Of a stretch of DNA of 64,000 bases, positions 45,373-57,290 are shown piece after piece. Within the stretch, counting starts at the first letter, position 1. Each line of letters begins with the position of its first letter. Location of the stretch: positions 10,992,030 to 11,056,029 of the forward strand of contig JAKZAP010000016.1 of NCBI GenBank assembly GCA_023053575.1. The letters are read 5' to 3'. Below the pieces are notes generated by a model that ran no database searches, had not been told where the DNA came from, and saw only the letters and a program-made list of their open reading frames with translations. Source of the stretch: Branchinecta lynchi. Lineage: Eukaryota; Arthropoda; Branchiopoda; Anostraca; Branchinectidae. The translations under genes and the position numbers were made by a program.

Positions 45373-45899
45373 TTTTTCGATGGGTTGGATTTTTAGGAAC
45401 ACACTGTTACCTTTGTTTTCCCCAAAAATCTCACGGTAGCCAACGTTATCCACAAATTACTTGAACACCCTCCCAAATGCTAATCCGCCATTGCTAATTA
45501 ACTATTCATTGATCTCCTGGAGCTGGTCAAAATATTACTAAGACCTTCGAGACGATTGAATGGCGTGTCAGAGGATTCAAATAACTAAGTATATCACCAT
45601 GTGGACATTTAGATATGTCGGAAGAAGAACTCATCGGCCAGTTTGACATTTTTTGGTCTTGGAAGCTGAATATTATTTAGCTCAGTTTCAGAATCTTCAA
45701 GAAACCACTACAACGAATTTATTATAATTTACGGCGTTTATTTATTGTGATCTAGTTTACATCCTTAATTCTTTGGACTTAAGGGAATTAACAAGAAAAA
45801 TCAGAAAACAAAATAATTAAAGAAATCGATAATGCAAATAATTAGTTGAATGACTGGCGAGAACTGTCTCGTTTTTTTTTTCTTTTGGATACGAGAACT

Positions 45900-46032
45900 A
45901 TTTATTTTTAATTTTTGTGCATATTTAGTGTTGCTTAACGGTAGCTCAATTGCATTCGAGCTGTACTCTCAGCCTTGAGTTACCTAATACTTTGTATATA
46001 TTGGTTATATTAAAAGAACCTTGAACCTTGAA
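45900..46032 (+). mobile_element. LINE/SINE 3' end with (CCTTGAA)n tail
   Basis: TTATATTAAAAGAACCTTGA then ACCTTGAA, similar in kind to the minus-strand LINE tail at 49204. No coding part was recognised. Confidence 0.5.
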
Positions 46033-46399
46033 ATAATTAGTTTAATTTTCCTACATATTTTCCAGATGCCTGCTGCAATAAAAACGTTCTGTTACTTGTT
46101 AGATCCAAAGTCAAACTATGATAGAATCATAGTTTGCCCGACCCCCACCCGGGCCGCTAGCTAGATGACCCAGCGGTCGGATCGAGTCGTTGCTTAATCT
46201 TGGGTCTTGGGTGGGGGGGGGGGTCTAGACGTTGCGAATGCTAGAATGCTTATGATAACTCCTTTAATTTCAACATTCTTTAAACGAAACAACACACATA
46301 AAGCCCAAGGAAAGGCACAACCGGGAGTGCACAACTTTTACTCACTCATTACAAACGATGACCCCCCCCCCCCCAAACCAAACCCCCATTAACTAATAA

Positions 46400-46660
46400 T
46401 AATAATGAAATATTGACCTTAAATCAAATGCGAAATAAGTATTCCATAATTACCTAATTATCTAAAAAATAATTTTTCAATCTATTTAAAAGAAAAAATG
46501 GTTCTCCGACTCCCTGATTCTCTCCAGAAGATCATTCCACACCTTCACATCCGAATTCCTCACACAAAACCCACGTCTTGACCACTCTCTCATCCAAGAT
46601 CATTCACCAACAAACTCGCATTTCTCGTCTCATACTCGTGGTAATATGCATGACCAACAT
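46400..46660 (-). mobile_element. Degraded LINE RT C-terminus
   Basis: The minus strand reads, with frameshifts, YYHEYETRNAS...(V)WNDLLERI...ENHFF. This resembles the C-terminal end of Jockey/CR1-type RT proteins (TRN...WN.L...I), followed by an ATT-repeat tail. Confidence 0.45.
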
Positions 46661-46859
46661 AAAATTTTCTAAAATATCAGCCGTGACTTTTCCGAGCTTA
46701 GAAATGCATTAAAAAAAAAAAAAAAAATCAAATTCTCCGCCTCTGGATGAGTTTACGGCTATTGTTCAAGCAGCGCACATTCTGAACGTTATTACTAGAA
46801 CCTTGGGTTAATTTTTTTTTTAAATCCCTCAGATGGGTCCAAATATTTCAGTAAAAATA

Positions 46860-47150
46860 AGATGGCCGTAGATGGCCCCCCATGTGTAGGGGTGGGAGTT
46901 TCAACTTAAGGGTCGAAAAAACAGTTTACCCAAGCTAATAAGACACTCGATTTAGAGGTGAAGAGAAATGCTAAATCCATACATAGGCCAATTTTCTCAC
47001 CTGACAAGAACTTCGTCAGGAATCCGGCAAAAACCGGAAAGTTTATTAAGTCAATTAGCGATTACCTACAAGGGTGAGAATATATGCATGCTGGACCCAC
47101 ATCTGAACTCAGTTTTCTTGTCGGACAGTTTACCCAAGTTATGTAAAGAG
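46860..47150 (+). mobile_element. Family B element, truncated both ends
   Basis: CCCATGTGTAGGGGTGGGAG, 'AAGCTAATAAGACACTCGAT' and 'GGAATCCGGCAAAAACCGGA' keep family B order. Neither GGGATCCC terminus is present. Confidence 0.6.
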
Positions 47151-47405
47151 AATGACCGGAAAATGTCGAAGAATAAAACAATTAGCTATCATCATTTTCA
47201 TGAAAATTCGAAAGGATTGGCTTGACTGTGCGAAGCATCAGGCAAGTTGGAATCGGGAAGGTGAAGCATGGCTTTAGACCATGGGTCGGAAAAATATGGC
47301 GTTTCTGAGGAACGGGGGTGATATGGGCAAACTAACCAGCTCAAACCTCGCAATTCTGGCGGTCTGGAAGCCTCCGTTGGTTCATTTCTTTTTTTTTCCA
47401 ACCCG

Positions 47406-47713
47406 CTAAAGGCATATTCTCGCCGTTCCCCCCTTGAGGAGTCCCCGCATTTTTGTTTGTCCCGGGGACTCACTACCCGTATTCTCGGGAGTCCCCACGG
47501 ACGGGGAATGCTCCGATTATCATCACCATCATCAGAAACGACTCCCCTTTGATTCGGATGAGAATCAATCTTTTGCTGGTGTTGGTGCAATATAAAGTTA
47601 ATTACAAAAATCAGAATAAGCAAAACCAAAAATATAGTGGATCCAAACTAATTTCGTCAACTACATATGTTTTTTTTTTCGAAGTCCTCGGGGAACGGCG
47701 AGAATACGCCTTA
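47406..47713. mobile_element. MITE with TATTCTCGCCGTTCCCC ends
   Basis: Left AAGGCATATTCTCGCCG plus TTCCCC; right GGGGAACGGCGAGAATACG plus CCTT. The inner GTCCCCG/CGGGGAC motifs are also palindromic. The 143-codon minus-strand frame across this region is chance. Confidence 0.65.
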
Positions 47714-48654
47714 AGAGAGACAAAATAGCGGAACACAAAAAGGAACAACACTGAATAAGAAACTACAACCACTAAAATTAATTTACAAGGAAACAGGCCG
47801 TGATGAGCGGGGAGGCTGAGACGGGATGTTGTGGATCATTTTTTTGTTTACTTTTGAGACGAAAGAATTAAAGATACCGTATGTCAGGAATCTTGTACTG
47901 CGAAACCAGGCGTCTGTTGTTGTAACAAGGGGGTAAAAAAAGAGGAATCTTGCATATTGATAACTGAATAGAATGGAGCAGTGCCTATTTTTTAGGTCGG
48001 GAAAACAAAATGAAGATCAGTGAAAGTTACACGGAGGAAGGGCTTTTTATTTCCTTTCCCGCGCTTGAAGACAATCACAGTTACGGTCGATGATTCTTAT
48101 CTTAGCATCCCTAACTGTTTGTGACTGGAAAGATTTTAGTTACGTGGAGGCCCAACCACCGTGGCTAGGAGGATAATATAGTTAGTTGGGAGAATAAGCG
48201 GCTCTTGGTTAGACGAATTGAAAGATATGTACTCGCTTTTGGTGTAGTTCAGTGCCAGACCGATCCGATCAAATGCAGCTGCGGTGGCTGTTTTTGCGAC
48301 ATCGGCTAAAACTTTCCAGGGCTGTTTTGGTTCTACGCTAGTTCCAGAAAACGAAGCGAATTCTTCTGAAAAGCGAATCTACGACGTGAGCGAAAAGGGA
48401 TCTTGGGAAGCTGTATAGGTAAAGCCGCTTTCCGTGAATTTGCCTAAATTCGGTTCTGCTTTCGGAATCTATGAATGCCAGATTCGCCTTTAAAGCAGAA
48501 GTCGCAATATTTACTGTTTATGTTCCAATATTCATAACTATTTCAATACTGGAAAACTAGGCTCTGCTTTTAACAAATTATCCATTGCTTTGGCTGTTTT
48601 AAGCCTTTCCAGGTCCACTGGCTTCGAGCAAAAAAAAACTAAATTAAATATTCC
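47714..48654. other. Unassigned intron 2 sequence
   Basis: No gene, RNA or recurring repeat was recognised. Confidence 0.4.
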
Positions 48655-48930
48655 TTCAAACCAAGCTGGCTGCGAGTCATGTATGACAGTGAAAAACGGA
48701 TAAGTCAGCTGAGTTTTCTTAGAACTATGTTTCGGCCCTTCTTGGCACCTCTCCATGCTCAATTTGAGCTGCTCAAACTGGAAAATGAACTTGTGGAACT
48801 GAACTTGTTTTGGCACAAGTTAATTTCTAGCTGGAGCGGCTTGAGCCTGAAGCGGAACCTTGCCAAGAAAGGCCGAAATATAGCTCTAATAAAATTCAGC
48901 TCACGTATCCGTTTAGAACTGTCAAATATA
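48655..48930. repeat. Family D foldback copy
   Basis: Arms carry CGGATAAGTCAGCTGAGTTT and 'AACTATGTTTCGGCCCTTCT' at the left, and 'AAAGGCCGAAATATAGCTCT' at the right. The centre contains inner TTCCACAAGTTCA-like symmetry. Confidence 0.75.
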
Positions 48931-49203
48931 AAATTCAGTTAACCGGTTTTACGCGTAAATAGCAAATTTATTTTATAACCATACCCTAGTAGGTTACTTT
49001 CAATACTGATTATTTCTCACTTTTTAAGAACGTCTAAACGTGCTGTCGGGAATTTTTTTATTTCTGCGACGGCAAAGTGCAATCCCTCAAAAAGACTGCC
49101 CAAGACGCTTTTGCGAGAATTTTTGAACCGTGATCTACGGGAAATCAAAAATATTTATTTATTCAAACAATGTTTACAACGGACATCCGTCAGCTACGAT
49201 TCT

Positions 49204-49985
49204 TAAGGTTCAGGTTCAGGTTCTTTTATTTCGAAAATACTTCGTGACAATATATTTTGATCACTGGGGGTCGGCAGGGATACGAGCTCGTTAGCTCGGC
49301 CCCATTTTAAACACTGACTATATGAACATAGTATAAATGAGTCGTTCCTCTGTAAATACACACACAAAAGAAAGAAAGACTCCTTCCATTCCGTTTACTT
49401 TCACACGCCATACCATAACTCTCCACACGATAAGGTAAAAAATAATAATAACACCAAGTCGTGGCCTAAGCTGAAGGAACCCTAACTTTTTCTAAAACAA
49501 AATTAATAAGTAAGGGTTGGAGATTTACCGGGATAACATAAACGTGAACGTATCACATTTTAATATCAATATTCTGCCAACAGATGAGTTTTAATTTTCT
49601 TTTTCAAAGTGGTCAATGGTCGGTCCTGTTCAAAAAGGTCTTTAAACTTGTTCCAAACTCCAATAACTTTATTCCTTATCGAAAAACGAGAGCTCTCTGT
49701 GATGATTAGAGGCTGGCGTATTTTCCAAGCCGATCGGGTCTCATAAGCAGGCAATACCACATCTTCCGGGAATAAATTAATAGATGTGAAATAACTAGGT
49801 AATGCACCCTGGCGATACCTGACCATGAACAAAAATGCGTGAAATGTAACAAAAACAAGCTTTTAGTATGGGATTTACCGGGATAAGATAAAGGGAAAGG
49901 TAGCATATTTTTCAAAATCCGAAGTGCTTTATTTTGTTGCCTATGTAGTGGATATATGTGAACTTTAAAAAATAAAAATCAGCGA
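49204..49985 (-). mobile_element. Non-LTR retrotransposon 3' part with RT C-terminus
   Basis: On the minus strand the segment reads IYPLHRQQNKALRILKN, then after a frame change YRQGALPSYFTSINLF, AYETRSAWKIRQP and SRFSIRNKVIGVWNKF, ending at the stop near 49566. This is the Jockey/CR1-like RT C-terminal domain (QNKALRI..., LP..F, TR, WN). Its 3' UTR ends in GAAATAAAAGAACCTGAACC repeated at ~49204-49226. It lies inside a family D fragment (49155-49203). Confidence 0.85.
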
Positions 49986-49999
49986 TATTTAAAATTGTT

Positions 50000-50165
50000 T
50001 GAATATATGTTTCAAAGTCAGCTTGGGCTCAAAGAATATTTAATATTTATTTACAAAGGCATTCACATTTAACAATACAAAGCATAACTATACAGTCCGT
50101 TGTACTTTTACTACGACCTGAAGATAACCCTTTCTAAGAAGCGCCGAAATATCGCTGAATGTTCC
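50000..50165. repeat. Family D fragments
   Basis: TTCAAAGTCAGCTTGGGCTC plus 'AAAGAATATTTA' and, at 50110, 'CTAAGAAGCGCCGAAATATC'. The parts are separated by AT-rich sequence. Confidence 0.5.
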
Positions 50166-50818
50166 GCTGACACCAAACAAGGCAATAATCGTTCTAGATA
50201 AACAGGTTCCATTTCAATTTTCTAACATAGCCTATACTGTACGTCACTCCTGCTCGTTTTCACAAATATTACAGACCCCTCTCGGCTGTTTTCAGCCTCA
50301 CTAGGACCTTCTTTTCTTCTTTTTTTTATTACAAACCCACTATACAACAAAAAAGTGGAAAACGAAGGGAAAAATAAAAAATAAATAACATATCAACGAA
50401 CTAAAAGAACCAAGCATCTTGAGTTCGATGCATAAGACCGTCTACACGCTCGTCGCTCAATTTCTAGTAGGCTTCCAACTGGTCAACAACACTGAAATAA
50501 CGCATAATACTTGTATTACTATGACGGGCAAGTATGTACAGAAAATATTTACAGAACTTAAAATACGTCTTCCTGAAGCGCGACTTTGGCTATGAATAAA
50601 AATTTGGATAAATTTTTACAACCAATATTTCTGACCAGTGAGGTCCTCGGGAGCAATAAGCAGGAGCATGACCGGCCTCTTAAAGAGTCAAACTGAAAAC
50701 CAAAAACCCAGCGTAGTGGAAATGAGGAACGGATAAAATAATTGGGGAAGTAGAATGAAGCAGTAATATAGGTGATGGGTAGGCTACTTTAAGGGAGAAA
50801 AAAGAGAAAGAAACGTAC
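50166..50818. other. Unassigned intron 2 sequence
   Basis: Nothing recognised apart from AT-rich runs. Confidence 0.4.
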
Positions 50819-51004
50819 TTGACGGGTCTGAGGCATCGAGGCAGGGATTCTTATGAGACGGGTCATACCGTAGCACGGGCTCGTTCGGATCTAACCAGAA
50901 ACGTCTTCTGTAAAACTTGACGTTCGGTTTGATCTTCCAGAAGAAGCCGCCTTTCTTGAGCGCTCCGATGTCTCCGCCAGATGACTTAAGCTTTTCTGTG
51001 ACCT
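50819..51004 (-). CDS. PLC exon 2: first half of PH domain (residues 385-447)
   Basis: This exon has no Met and was found by reading the minus strand. Acceptor is TTTCTCTTTCAG, donor is A|GTACGT. It encodes the start of a PH domain: FFWKIK, a Lys/Arg-rich stretch, then YRRRFWLD, RYDP and SHKN. By alignment with PLC-delta1 the Lys pair (408/410), an Arg (417-419) and Ser434/Lys436 fall where delta1 contacts the PIP2 head group, so membrane PIP2 binding is expected. Phase is 1 in and 1 out. Exon 3 completes the domain after a 16.3-kb intron that contains the large palindrome. Confidence 0.93.
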
Positions 51005-51029
51005 CTGAAAGAGAAATAAAGATTTTATA

Positions 51030-51700
51030 AAAGTTTAACCGAACAGTGCTGAGATCGGACAGTCTAGTTACACTTCACCTGTTTACTTAAATAGGGCTGA
51101 AAACCCGAAAAAAATGCGTCCCTTCGAGCGTGTTCCATCCTACGTACTGTAGTTACTACCAAGGCTGGGACGCTTTTTCAATTTTCCAGCAGAATAGCAT
51201 GCCACGGGCGAATCAGACCAATCACGTTACAGAGATCCGTAGTTACTACGCTTACTACGCTCCCGAGCGTGGTAAGCAAATATACTATTAGTTACTATTT
51301 GGAGAAGGTTGAAACGGTCAGCGTAGTAACTTTTGGTAAGGTTGGAACGGAAATAGTAACTAATAGTTACTATTTGTACAAGGGTGGAACAGGCTCTTCG
51401 TTCGTCCGCTATCCGCAGATAATCGATTTCATCAAGTGAACTTATTCTTTTGGATTTGTGGTACCTCTATCTGCTTGGCCTTTTATGCTTGAGATATTCA
51501 GCAACTACAAAGGTTACCCATTGCCGAAAACTGTCAAAAACAACGGAAAGATATTCATCACTTTGCTACTCCCTTCAGAGGAGTTGCTTCCTCCAATTTT
51601 CCGAGCTTAGCGTCCGTAACACATGGAAATGGCAGGCTTTTGTTGAAATTCAAATTCGTCTCGATGAATCTTAGGTTGTCGTGCAAGCACCCCACATTCC
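51030..51700. mobile_element. Degraded relative of the TTAA MITE
   Basis: AAGTTTAACCGAACAGTGCT plus 'GAGATCGGACAGTCTAGTTA' and later 'GTGGTACCTCTATCTGCTTG' match the MITE at 37205. It contains extra sequence with TTACTATTT(G/T)-type direct repeats at 51285-51395. The right end is unclear. Confidence 0.5.
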
Positions 51701-52284
51701 GGACGTTCTTACTAGAGATTTCCTTTAGAGTTAGAAAGATTTCACTGTACAAATATCACATGTGAAAATAGTAAGTAAGTAATTAATTTATTTAAGACTT
51801 GCAATTTTGAAAAGGCGTAGTAAATGAAGAAAATAAACAAAACACATAAACACACAGAAAAAGACACTTAATAAATAAGCTACCTTTTGTTAAACTTCAA
51901 ATGACTGTTAACTTCCTCACTCTTGACAACCCACATTTTGTGTTGCAATAAAGTGTAACACCCATTTTAACTTTTACGACTACAGATCGTTACGAAGTCC
52001 AGCATTTGGCATAGGGTAACAGGTGTTACGCATAGGCTATCAACATGTCAAGGATTTGTAGTAACCTACAGTGACTCGGCTCGACTGGATAGGACAATTC
52101 GCGAAACATCTGGCGAAATTCGTTCAAAACACCAAAATACTAACGTCCCCAAGAGAAGGAGTCATAGACCGAAAAGTCAGAAACTGATTTAAGAAAAGAT
52201 GCTACGGGGGTACATGAAACAAACCCACCAGCTACGGATTGTGAAACATGAGGAAACGCGGTTCATTGATTCCTGGAACTTGGG

Positions 52285-52440
52285 CAAAAGGCCGCATCCC
52301 CCCCGAAACATACAAAAATAATCATTTTTTTTATAGACTTTTCCACTGGTCTGTCTTTTTTGTCCGATCCGCGGGTAACCCCCCCCCTCCCGAAAGGCCC
52401 CCCCCCCTCCCCCAAAATAAATTCCTGACCAGCTCGGGCA
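52285..52440. mobile_element. C-rich MITE K, truncated copy
   Basis: CCGAAACATACAAAA, 'TTTTTTGTCCGATC', 'CGGGTAACCCCCC' and 'AAATAAATTCCTG' match 60211-60402. Confidence 0.6.
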
Positions 52441-52558
52441 TGGTGAAAAACATAACCAACTTTTAAAACTAACTGCATTCCATAAACAGATAAATTCAGA
52501 TTTCATTACGTATTTCTCTGAGCTCAGAAAGCCCTTTGTCCAAAGCAAAAGACGAAAA

Positions 52559-54900
52559 ACAAGAGCTGAAAGCTCATATGGCACTTGTAAGAACAGTTAG
52601 CATGTTTGTCAGATACGGTTTGCAGTTTTCAAGGCTGGATCTCTCTCCCGATATTCATTTCATCAGAAAATGGGCTTGATCTAGTAAATCTGAAATGGTT
52701 ATACCACTAACTGACAGCTGTTTCTTCCTCCAACGATGATCGAATCGGAGGAGGGACTAGTTTTAAGCCAATATGATAGAGTCCCTAACAGCCTGCTAAG
52801 TTTCACGGTCCTAGCACATCTGGAAGTACCCTAATTCGTGATCATCGGAATTGTGGAAAACCCCCTCCACTGTGACACGATCTGGCCCTGTTTTGTCAAT
52901 AAAGTATCTTCGGCTTATGCTTGTTCTTCCTTCCAAGCCCCGTCCCGATCTCTCGACTATAAACGTTTCACGAAATCCCCCCCCCCCGCTCCAGCTCCCC
53001 CGCAAGTTATCGGATCCGTTCCAGGCTTAAAATTGATCATCTGAGACACTTATTCTTGACACTTGACAAGTTTCATGCTCGTCTGATTACCCGTTCCGAA
53101 GTTATCCGTGTTACTAGAATACGGATTCCCCATCCTTCCACTCCCCCCATGATCATCGGATTGGGAAACGAAGTATTTTCAAGTCGACCTGCGAGAGTAC
53201 CTAATATGTCTGCCAAGTTTCATGGTCGTAGTACATCTGGAAGTACCCTATCGTGATCACCGGAAATCCGGGAAAACCCCCTCCAACCCCCAGTACCGTG
53301 AAACGACCCGGTCTTATTTTGTCAATAAATTATCTAGGGTTAATGCTTTGTTCTTCCCTTCAATTTCCATCCCAATCCCTCGACCCTCAGCATTTCACGA
53401 GATTTCCGCCCCCCCCCCCCTCCCCAAGTTTTCGGATTCGGTCCAGATTTGAAACTGAAAATCTGAGACACTAGCTCTTCGCAATTGTCAAGTTCCATGC
53501 ATGTTCGATTATCCGTTCCAAAGTTATGCATGTTTCTAGTTTCGGATTCCCCATCCCTCCACTCTCCCCCCCCCCCCCCCGATGGCTGGATCGGGGAAGT
53601 GATTATTTCCAAGTTAGTCTGGTTGGTTCCCTCATATGCCTGCCAAGTTTTATTGTGCTAGCTTATGTGGAAGTGTTTCACGAGATTTCTGGTGGCGCCC
53701 TCCAGCCCCCCCCCCCCCCCCCACAGTTATCAGATCTGGTCCGGATTTGAAACTCAACCTACGAAGCACTTATGTCAAGTTTCATGCATGTCCGATTACC
53801 CGTTCCAAAGTTATGCATATTACCAGTTCCCGGATTTCCCATCCCGCCACTCCCCCCACGACGAACGGATCGGGGAAGTAATTATTTCCAAGTTATTCTG
53901 GTCGGTTCCTCGATATTCCTGCCGAATGTCATTGTCCTAGCTTATGTAGAAGCGTTTCACGAAATTTCCGGTGCCCCCTCCAGACGCTCCCCCCCCCAGT
54001 TATTTGATCTGGTCCGGATTTGAAACTGAGCATCTGAAGCACTTGTCCTTGACATATGTTAAGTTTCATGCATGTCGATTACCCGTTGTAAAGTTCTGCA
54101 TGTTACTAGTTTCCGGATTTCCCATCCCTCGTCACTCCCCCACAATGGCTGGATCGGGGAAGTGATTATTTCCAAGTTAATCTGGTCGGTTTCCTGATAC
54201 GCCTGCCAATTTCCGTCGTCCTAGCTTATGTGGAAGCGTTTCACGAGATTTTCGGTGCCCCCCCTCCAGGCCCCCCCCCCCTCAGTAATCGGATCTAGTT
54301 CGGATTTGAAATTGAGCATCTGAAGCACTAGTTCTTGACATATGTCAAGTTTCATGCATGTCCGGTTACCCGTTCTAAAGTTATGCATGTTACTAGTTTT
54401 CGGATTTCCCATCCCTCCACTCCTCCCACGATGGCCGGATCGGGGAAATGATTATTTCCAAGTTAATCTGTTCGGTTCCCTGATACGTCTGCCAATTTTC
54501 ATCGTCCTAGATTATGTGGAAGCGTTTCACGAGATTCCCGGTGCCCCCCTCCAGCCCCACCCCCCTAATCGGATCTGGTCCGGATTTGAAACTGAGCATC
54601 TGAAGCACTTGTTCTTGACATATGTCAAGTTTCATGCATGTCCAACTACCCTTTCTAAAGTTAGGCATGTTACTAGTTTTCGGATTTCCCATCCCTCCAC
54701 TCCCCCCACGATGGCCGGACCGGGGAAGCGATTGTTTCTAAGTTAATCTGGTTGGGTCCCTTACACGCCTGCAAAGCTTCATCGTCCTAGCTTAAGTGGA
54801 AGTGCCCAAACTAGCAAAACCGGGACAGACCGACCGACAGACAGACCGACAGAAAGTACGATCGCTATATGACAACTGAGTATGCTCAAGTGTGATATAA
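52559..54900 (+). mobile_element. Family A element, intron 1 copy
   Basis: The head ACAAGAGCTGAAAGCTCATA matches the 9962 copy through TTGCAGTTTTCAAGGCTGGA. Several ~250-285-bp units follow, with C-rich boxes and 'CAAGTTTCATGCATGTCCG'. The tail is a (GACAGACC)n run and the hairpin is decayed at ~54870-54900. Overlapping Pro/Cys-rich frames across it are artefacts. Confidence 0.75.
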
Positions 54901-55025
54901 ATCTGTGCATAGACACGCACACATTGCGTGAGCACGCGTAAATACTTTCGTCGGGACCGATAAACTATCAACCTAAGAAGACCGAAAAGGAACAGTATAC
55001 AAAAGCGCCGTAAGACGAGAATTAC

Positions 55026-56178
55026 CATCCTGCCGATGTACGATCTGACCTCGGAACGACCTCCTTCTTACAGATTTTCCACCACCATCCCTCGCCAGCA
55101 AAAGGGCAGCACCTACAAGAACCGGATTAACGCCTTTCTGACGCTTGAAACTTCTGTGCGGAGTAGCACCTTTTCCACTGTCAAGCACAGCCGTCGTCGC
55201 TGATGTGTAATAAAGGTCTTTCTCGGGATCATCGTAGTCGATCGCAAGCTCAGAAGCTGCAATCTCTCTATCCCGATTGCATTGAGACCCTTCAAGCTCA
55301 TCCAAAGTATAGCCGTCCAGATTATTTGTTTGAGCTTGCAAATCTCTTCGTGGCAAGTCATATATAGACAAAGATGTCGCTTCCATTTCAGAGATCGGTT
55401 TAGGGGCTTGTATTGCTGATACATTTGTATCCTGTGCAGCTAAAGGGAAGTCACGTGGTCTAAGAGAATGTTTTCCGATTTCTACTTCTCTAACGTTATG
55501 CAGCACATTCGTCGTAGTTGACCCTGTATGTCTTGCAGTACCGTTACCAACTTCTACCTCCTGAGCTGCTGCATTACATCCGGTTTGTTTAGCAAAACGT
55601 TTTCCAGCTAGTGCCTGTTTATAACTAAGTAGCAAATCAGCAGTAGCTGTCGTAGGTATCCGTTCCGCAGTACTTTTCACAACTGCTGAGTCATTATCGC
55701 TGTGCAGCGTATCTTTAACTGCTGCGTCGTCTTCATGGGCAACATGCCTTGCAGATTCGTTGCCGTACTTGCCAGTTATTTTTTCCGAACATGGCGAGGC
55801 AGCTTTAGTATACTGCTCAGCTAAGTCAGTTGTGTCCCTTGGGAGCGGGGGCGCAGCCCTTACACTGCTGTGTTGACTAGCTGCAGCATCCTTTATACCA
55901 TTATCTGGCCGCTTTCCCGGCCTTGCCCGGCCCGGCCGAGGTGAAGCCTCGTAAGTCACAAGGAACCCGCTCAGCGGAGACGTGGTCTGTGCAGTAAAGG
56001 AGCTCTTAGTAACAGTGTCATCATCAAACCGATGATCGGCGAGTGTTTGATCAATGTATGCTGTTACGTTCGGATTGAAAGCCTGAGTCATGGAGGTATT
56101 TACAAGAAGAGAGTCAGACATAGGATCTGGAGCGAAACTTTGTTCAAAATCTTCAGTATCGTTCACGGTGAAGTCCAT
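55026..56178 (-). CDS. PLC exon 1: long N-terminal extension (residues 1-384)
   Basis: An open frame of 384 codons plus one base starts at an ATG with A at -3. It ends at a G|GTAATT donor in phase 1 that joins exon 2 as a Glu codon. Composition is acidic, Ser/Thr/Ala-rich and low in hydrophobics, so probably disordered. A Pro/Arg-rich basic patch lies near residue 80. Towards the end a 13-residue hydrophobic stretch (350-362) sits between two basic RSF motifs; the second, RRRSF with Ser374, resembles a PKA site. No known domain is recognised. PLC-delta enzymes normally start only a few residues before the PH domain, so this extension is unusual. Assignment to the PLC gene rests on strand, order, phase and an uninterrupted frame. 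The frame stays open upstream to 56283, and a possible acceptor (AG ending at 56254) lies there, so the true start could differ. Confidence 0.78.
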
Positions 56179-56344
56179 TTTCGTCGTTAAAACTCGGTCA
56201 CGTATTGGCCAATAGTAGTCAGATTTCGTTACTTGTGGTGGGTGGACGGCTTTCTGAATACACGAAGAGAATATGTAATATCATCGAGCAAGGAGGAGAT
56301 GCAGCATCAAGCTGATTTTAAATCTAATTTGAAAAGTGCGGACA

Positions 56345-56505
56345 ATTTGGTACTAGGGTTTAAAAAATGAAATTTAAAAACAAATGTTTGCCTGTGATTC
56401 AAGCTATTTACAGACCATTAATATGTGTAGTTATTTTAATAATTATTACTCGTAGATAGCAAACCTTAGGTTTGCTATCGAATAATACAAATAGCAACCG
56501 TGTCA
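56345..56505. repeat. Dispersed repeat shared with 60752-60898
   Basis: TAGGGTTTAAAAAATGAAAT, 'TTTGCCTGTGATTCAAGCTA' and 'GTTATTTTAATAATTATTAC' are nearly identical in both places. It ends near a GGTTTGCTATCGAATAA motif. Confidence 0.75.
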
Positions 56506-56899
56506 AATATTTTGCACACTTTTTTTTCGCATGGAAGAACACACAATTTGGGTGAAAGTAAAACGCATTTGCAATCTGTAATCACGGTTACCTGTTGGTA
56601 AAACTGGTGAAAAGTAGGCTATTATCTGGTCTCCTATCTGGTTGATACTAGAGCATCACTAAGCCACAAGAGCGAAAATGAAGCACGCATCATTACATTG
56701 CAGCCTGCATTTACTCGTCAAGAAGAATTAAACGAATGAAGAATAAAACGGAATAAATACCCGAGCCTCAAAAAGGCTGCCCACGCCAAGAAGAGCAAGT
56801 AAGGAATCCGCCCATTTTATGAATCGGTAAGAAACGGATAAAAAGCAAGAACTCCGGATTTTTTTAAATGCCTATAGAGAGTTACTCCTTTAGATAAGT

Positions 56900-56965
56900 C
56901 AGCTAAGATTTGCTCTGGCAATATTTCGGTCCTTTTTGGAAAAGGTCTTCGTCAGGCATCGGCAA
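56900..56965. repeat. Family D fragment
   Basis: TAAGTCAGCTAAGATTTGCT and 'GCAATATTTCGGTCCTTTTT' form a single half-arm. Confidence 0.45.
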
Positions 56966-57082
56966 TGGCAAAGTTTGTTTAGTCTAGTTGAAGTTATCAA
57001 AGACTGCGTTGACAATTAAATTAGTGATAATTATTTGTATTGTTCTGATTATTTATCTGAAACATTTAGATTAATTTTCCAT

Positions 57083-57290
57083 CATCCCAAACTAACTGCG
57101 AATCATGTTTGACAGTGCAAAACGGATAAGTCAGTTACATTTTATTCGAGCTATATTTCGGCCCTTCTTGGCAAGGGTCCTCTTCAGTCGCAAGGCGCTC
57201 TAGCTGGAAAATGAATTTGTGCCAAAACAAGTTCATTTTCACAAGTTCAAGCTCAACAATATGTAGCTGACTTTTCCATTTTGCACCGTC
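57083..57290. repeat. Family D foldback copy
   Basis: CGGATAAGTCAGTTACATTT, 'AGCTATATTTCGGCCCTTCT' and 'CAAGGGTCCTCTTCAG' at the left, with a shortened right arm ending in TTGCACCGTCAAAA. Confidence 0.7.

Larger units (their letters stand above)
1920..56178 (-). other. PI-specific phospholipase C gene (PLC-delta-like), 5' ten exons, 3' end outside window
   Basis: This is the gene-level span of ten spliced exons on the minus strand. Coding exons in order are 56178-55026, 51004-50819, 34548-34293, 24747-24618, 22710-22595, 20746-20586, 18952-18835, 15705-15620, 9403-9194 and 2152-1920. Every intron is GT-AG and every junction phase matches, giving 2649 nt or 883 codons without a stop. Domain order is disordered N-terminus, PH, EF-hands and X box, as in metazoan PLC-delta; Y and C2 domains are missing because the gene leaves the window. 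The enzyme class hydrolyses PIP2 to IP3 and diacylglycerol at the plasma membrane in a calcium-dependent way. Introns are 4.0, 16.3, 9.5, 1.9, 1.8, 1.6, 3.1, 6.2 and 7.0 kb and packed with repeats. Delta is preferred over eta because the EF-hand/X region resembles delta; the long N-terminus is atypical. The subtype is inferred by eye. Confidence 0.93.

Noticed and set aside
47198..47629. 143-codon minus-strand frame
   Set aside because: It overlaps a MITE and family B remnant and has no motif or intron signals.
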